Part shown: in pieces, positions 63,891-64,000 of the stretch
Layout of the letters: the number at the start of each line of letters is the position of its first letter
Numbering within the stretch: position 1 is the first letter of the stretch
NCBI GenBank assembly: GCA_030646035.1
Contig: JAUSMY010000019.1
Coordinates: 33,720-97,719 of the forward strand
Source of the DNA: Thermodesulfovibrionia bacterium
Lineage (GTDB): Bacteria; Nitrospirota; Thermodesulfovibrionia; UBA6902
Length of the DNA: 64,000 nt
Direction: 5' to 3'
Program-made: the position numbers and the translations under genes
The notes under the pieces: generated by a model
Told to the model about the DNA's origin: nothing
The model's database searches: none
What the model saw: only the letters and a program-made list of their open reading frames with translations

Positions 63891-64000
63891 GGGCTGATTT
63901 AAGGTGGAATGCACCGGCCATCATGCCGCCTCCAAAAGCTGTTCTGATTTCCTATATCCGCCAATAGGCAGATTCCAGTATGCCTCATAAGGGGTCTTGT
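63865..64000 (-). mobile_element. IS3-like insertion sequence, right-edge partial
   Basis: The end at 63865 reads TGGACCCCATCCATTGGACA, of the TG...CA terminal type seen in IS3-family elements. On the minus strand a frame comes in from the window edge. The element interrupts the DUF3568-like gene. Its other end and target-site duplication lie outside. Confidence 0.7.
63921..64000 (-). CDS. Transposase (IS3-type integrase core), C-terminal fragment
   Basis: The last 25 codons of a minus-strand frame that enters from the window edge: KTPYEAYWNLPIGG then YRKSEQLLEAA and TGA. KTPYEAYW is the typical end of the rve integrase core in IS3-family transposases, after which little remains. It belongs to the element whose end lies at 63865. 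Confidence 0.75.
   Translation of the reverse strand, partial: KTPYEAYWNLPIGGYRKSEQLLEAA

Overview
The window reads as a chromosomal segment of a Gram-negative bacterium that respires without oxygen. It has an outer-membrane FadL-type porin, Tat-exported and lipoprotein cytochromes, a periplasmic nitrate reductase, a quinone-linked Ehr/Hyf-type membrane complex and many cyclic-di-GMP genes. Gene content (NAD-type isocitrate dehydrogenase, napAGHBD, Ehr complex, YgiQ, ribBA next to nusB, DUF2769 and DUF3568 proteins) would suit Nitrospirota (Thermodesulfovibrionia-like) or Desulfobacterota. That assignment is inference, because no rRNA or ribosomal protein marker lies in the window. Housekeeping genes have moderate GC by eye; the stretch at about 8.5-10.7 kb and several intergenic regions are clearly AT-richer.

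Layout. 1-2.5 kb (minus): EamA transporter (cut by the left edge), coaD, rsmD and a DEDDh exonuclease. 2.8-15.8 kb: a signalling block with a PilZ/acetyltransferase-like protein, two tandem paralogous V4R-like/GAF sensors (only the second keeps HD-GYP), an AT-rich methyltransferase/B12-radical SAM pair, a FadL-type porin, a PAS-GGDEF cyclase, a NarL-type two-component pair and two small PilZ proteins. 15.9-21.7 kb: M29-like peptidase, serC-serA, purA, tRNA-Lys and tRNA-Glu. 21.7-23.1 kb: a scar zone downstream of the tRNAs, with a glycogen phosphorylase 3' remnant, a REP-like hairpin, and a BrnT-like toxin broken by one base next to an intact antitoxin. 23.1-32 kb (minus): a ten-gene run glk-like, lepA, lepB, DUF4845, ribE, ribBA, ribH, nusB, phosphoesterase, purB.

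32.2-39.5 kb: a six-gene Ehr-type complex behind a good sigma70-like promoter. Its large subunit has lost all four NiFe-ligand cysteines, so it should couple some other redox step to ion pumping. 39.5-43.2 kb: a protein kinase-like gene, a multihaem cytochrome, a ferritin-like protein, a thioredoxin-fold protein, a cupin-like protein and yajQ. 43.2-47.4 kb: cysK, then ygiQ lying between two copies of the cysK 3' end, a ParE-type toxin-antitoxin pair and a ribbon-helix-helix-like protein with an operator over its own promoter. 47.4-50.4 kb: ubiX, isocitrate dehydrogenase and a CBS/CorC protein. 50.7-55.9 kb: napAGHBD, in the order seen in Epsilonproteobacteria and without napC. 56.1-60.9 kb: gnd-tal-tkt-pgl (pentose phosphate pathway). 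60.9-63.5 kb: DUF2769 protein, DUF47-pit phosphate transport and tsaC. The right edge holds a DUF3568 lipoprotein gene cut by an IS3-like element whose transposase runs out of the window.

The most unusual signals are the two gene scars with recognisable parents (glgP remnant, duplicated cysK tail around ygiQ), the Ehr complex without a metal site, the sensor pair in which one copy lost its output domain at a perfect palindrome, and the self-regulated ribbon-helix-helix locus. All family calls were made by reading motifs; no database search was run.
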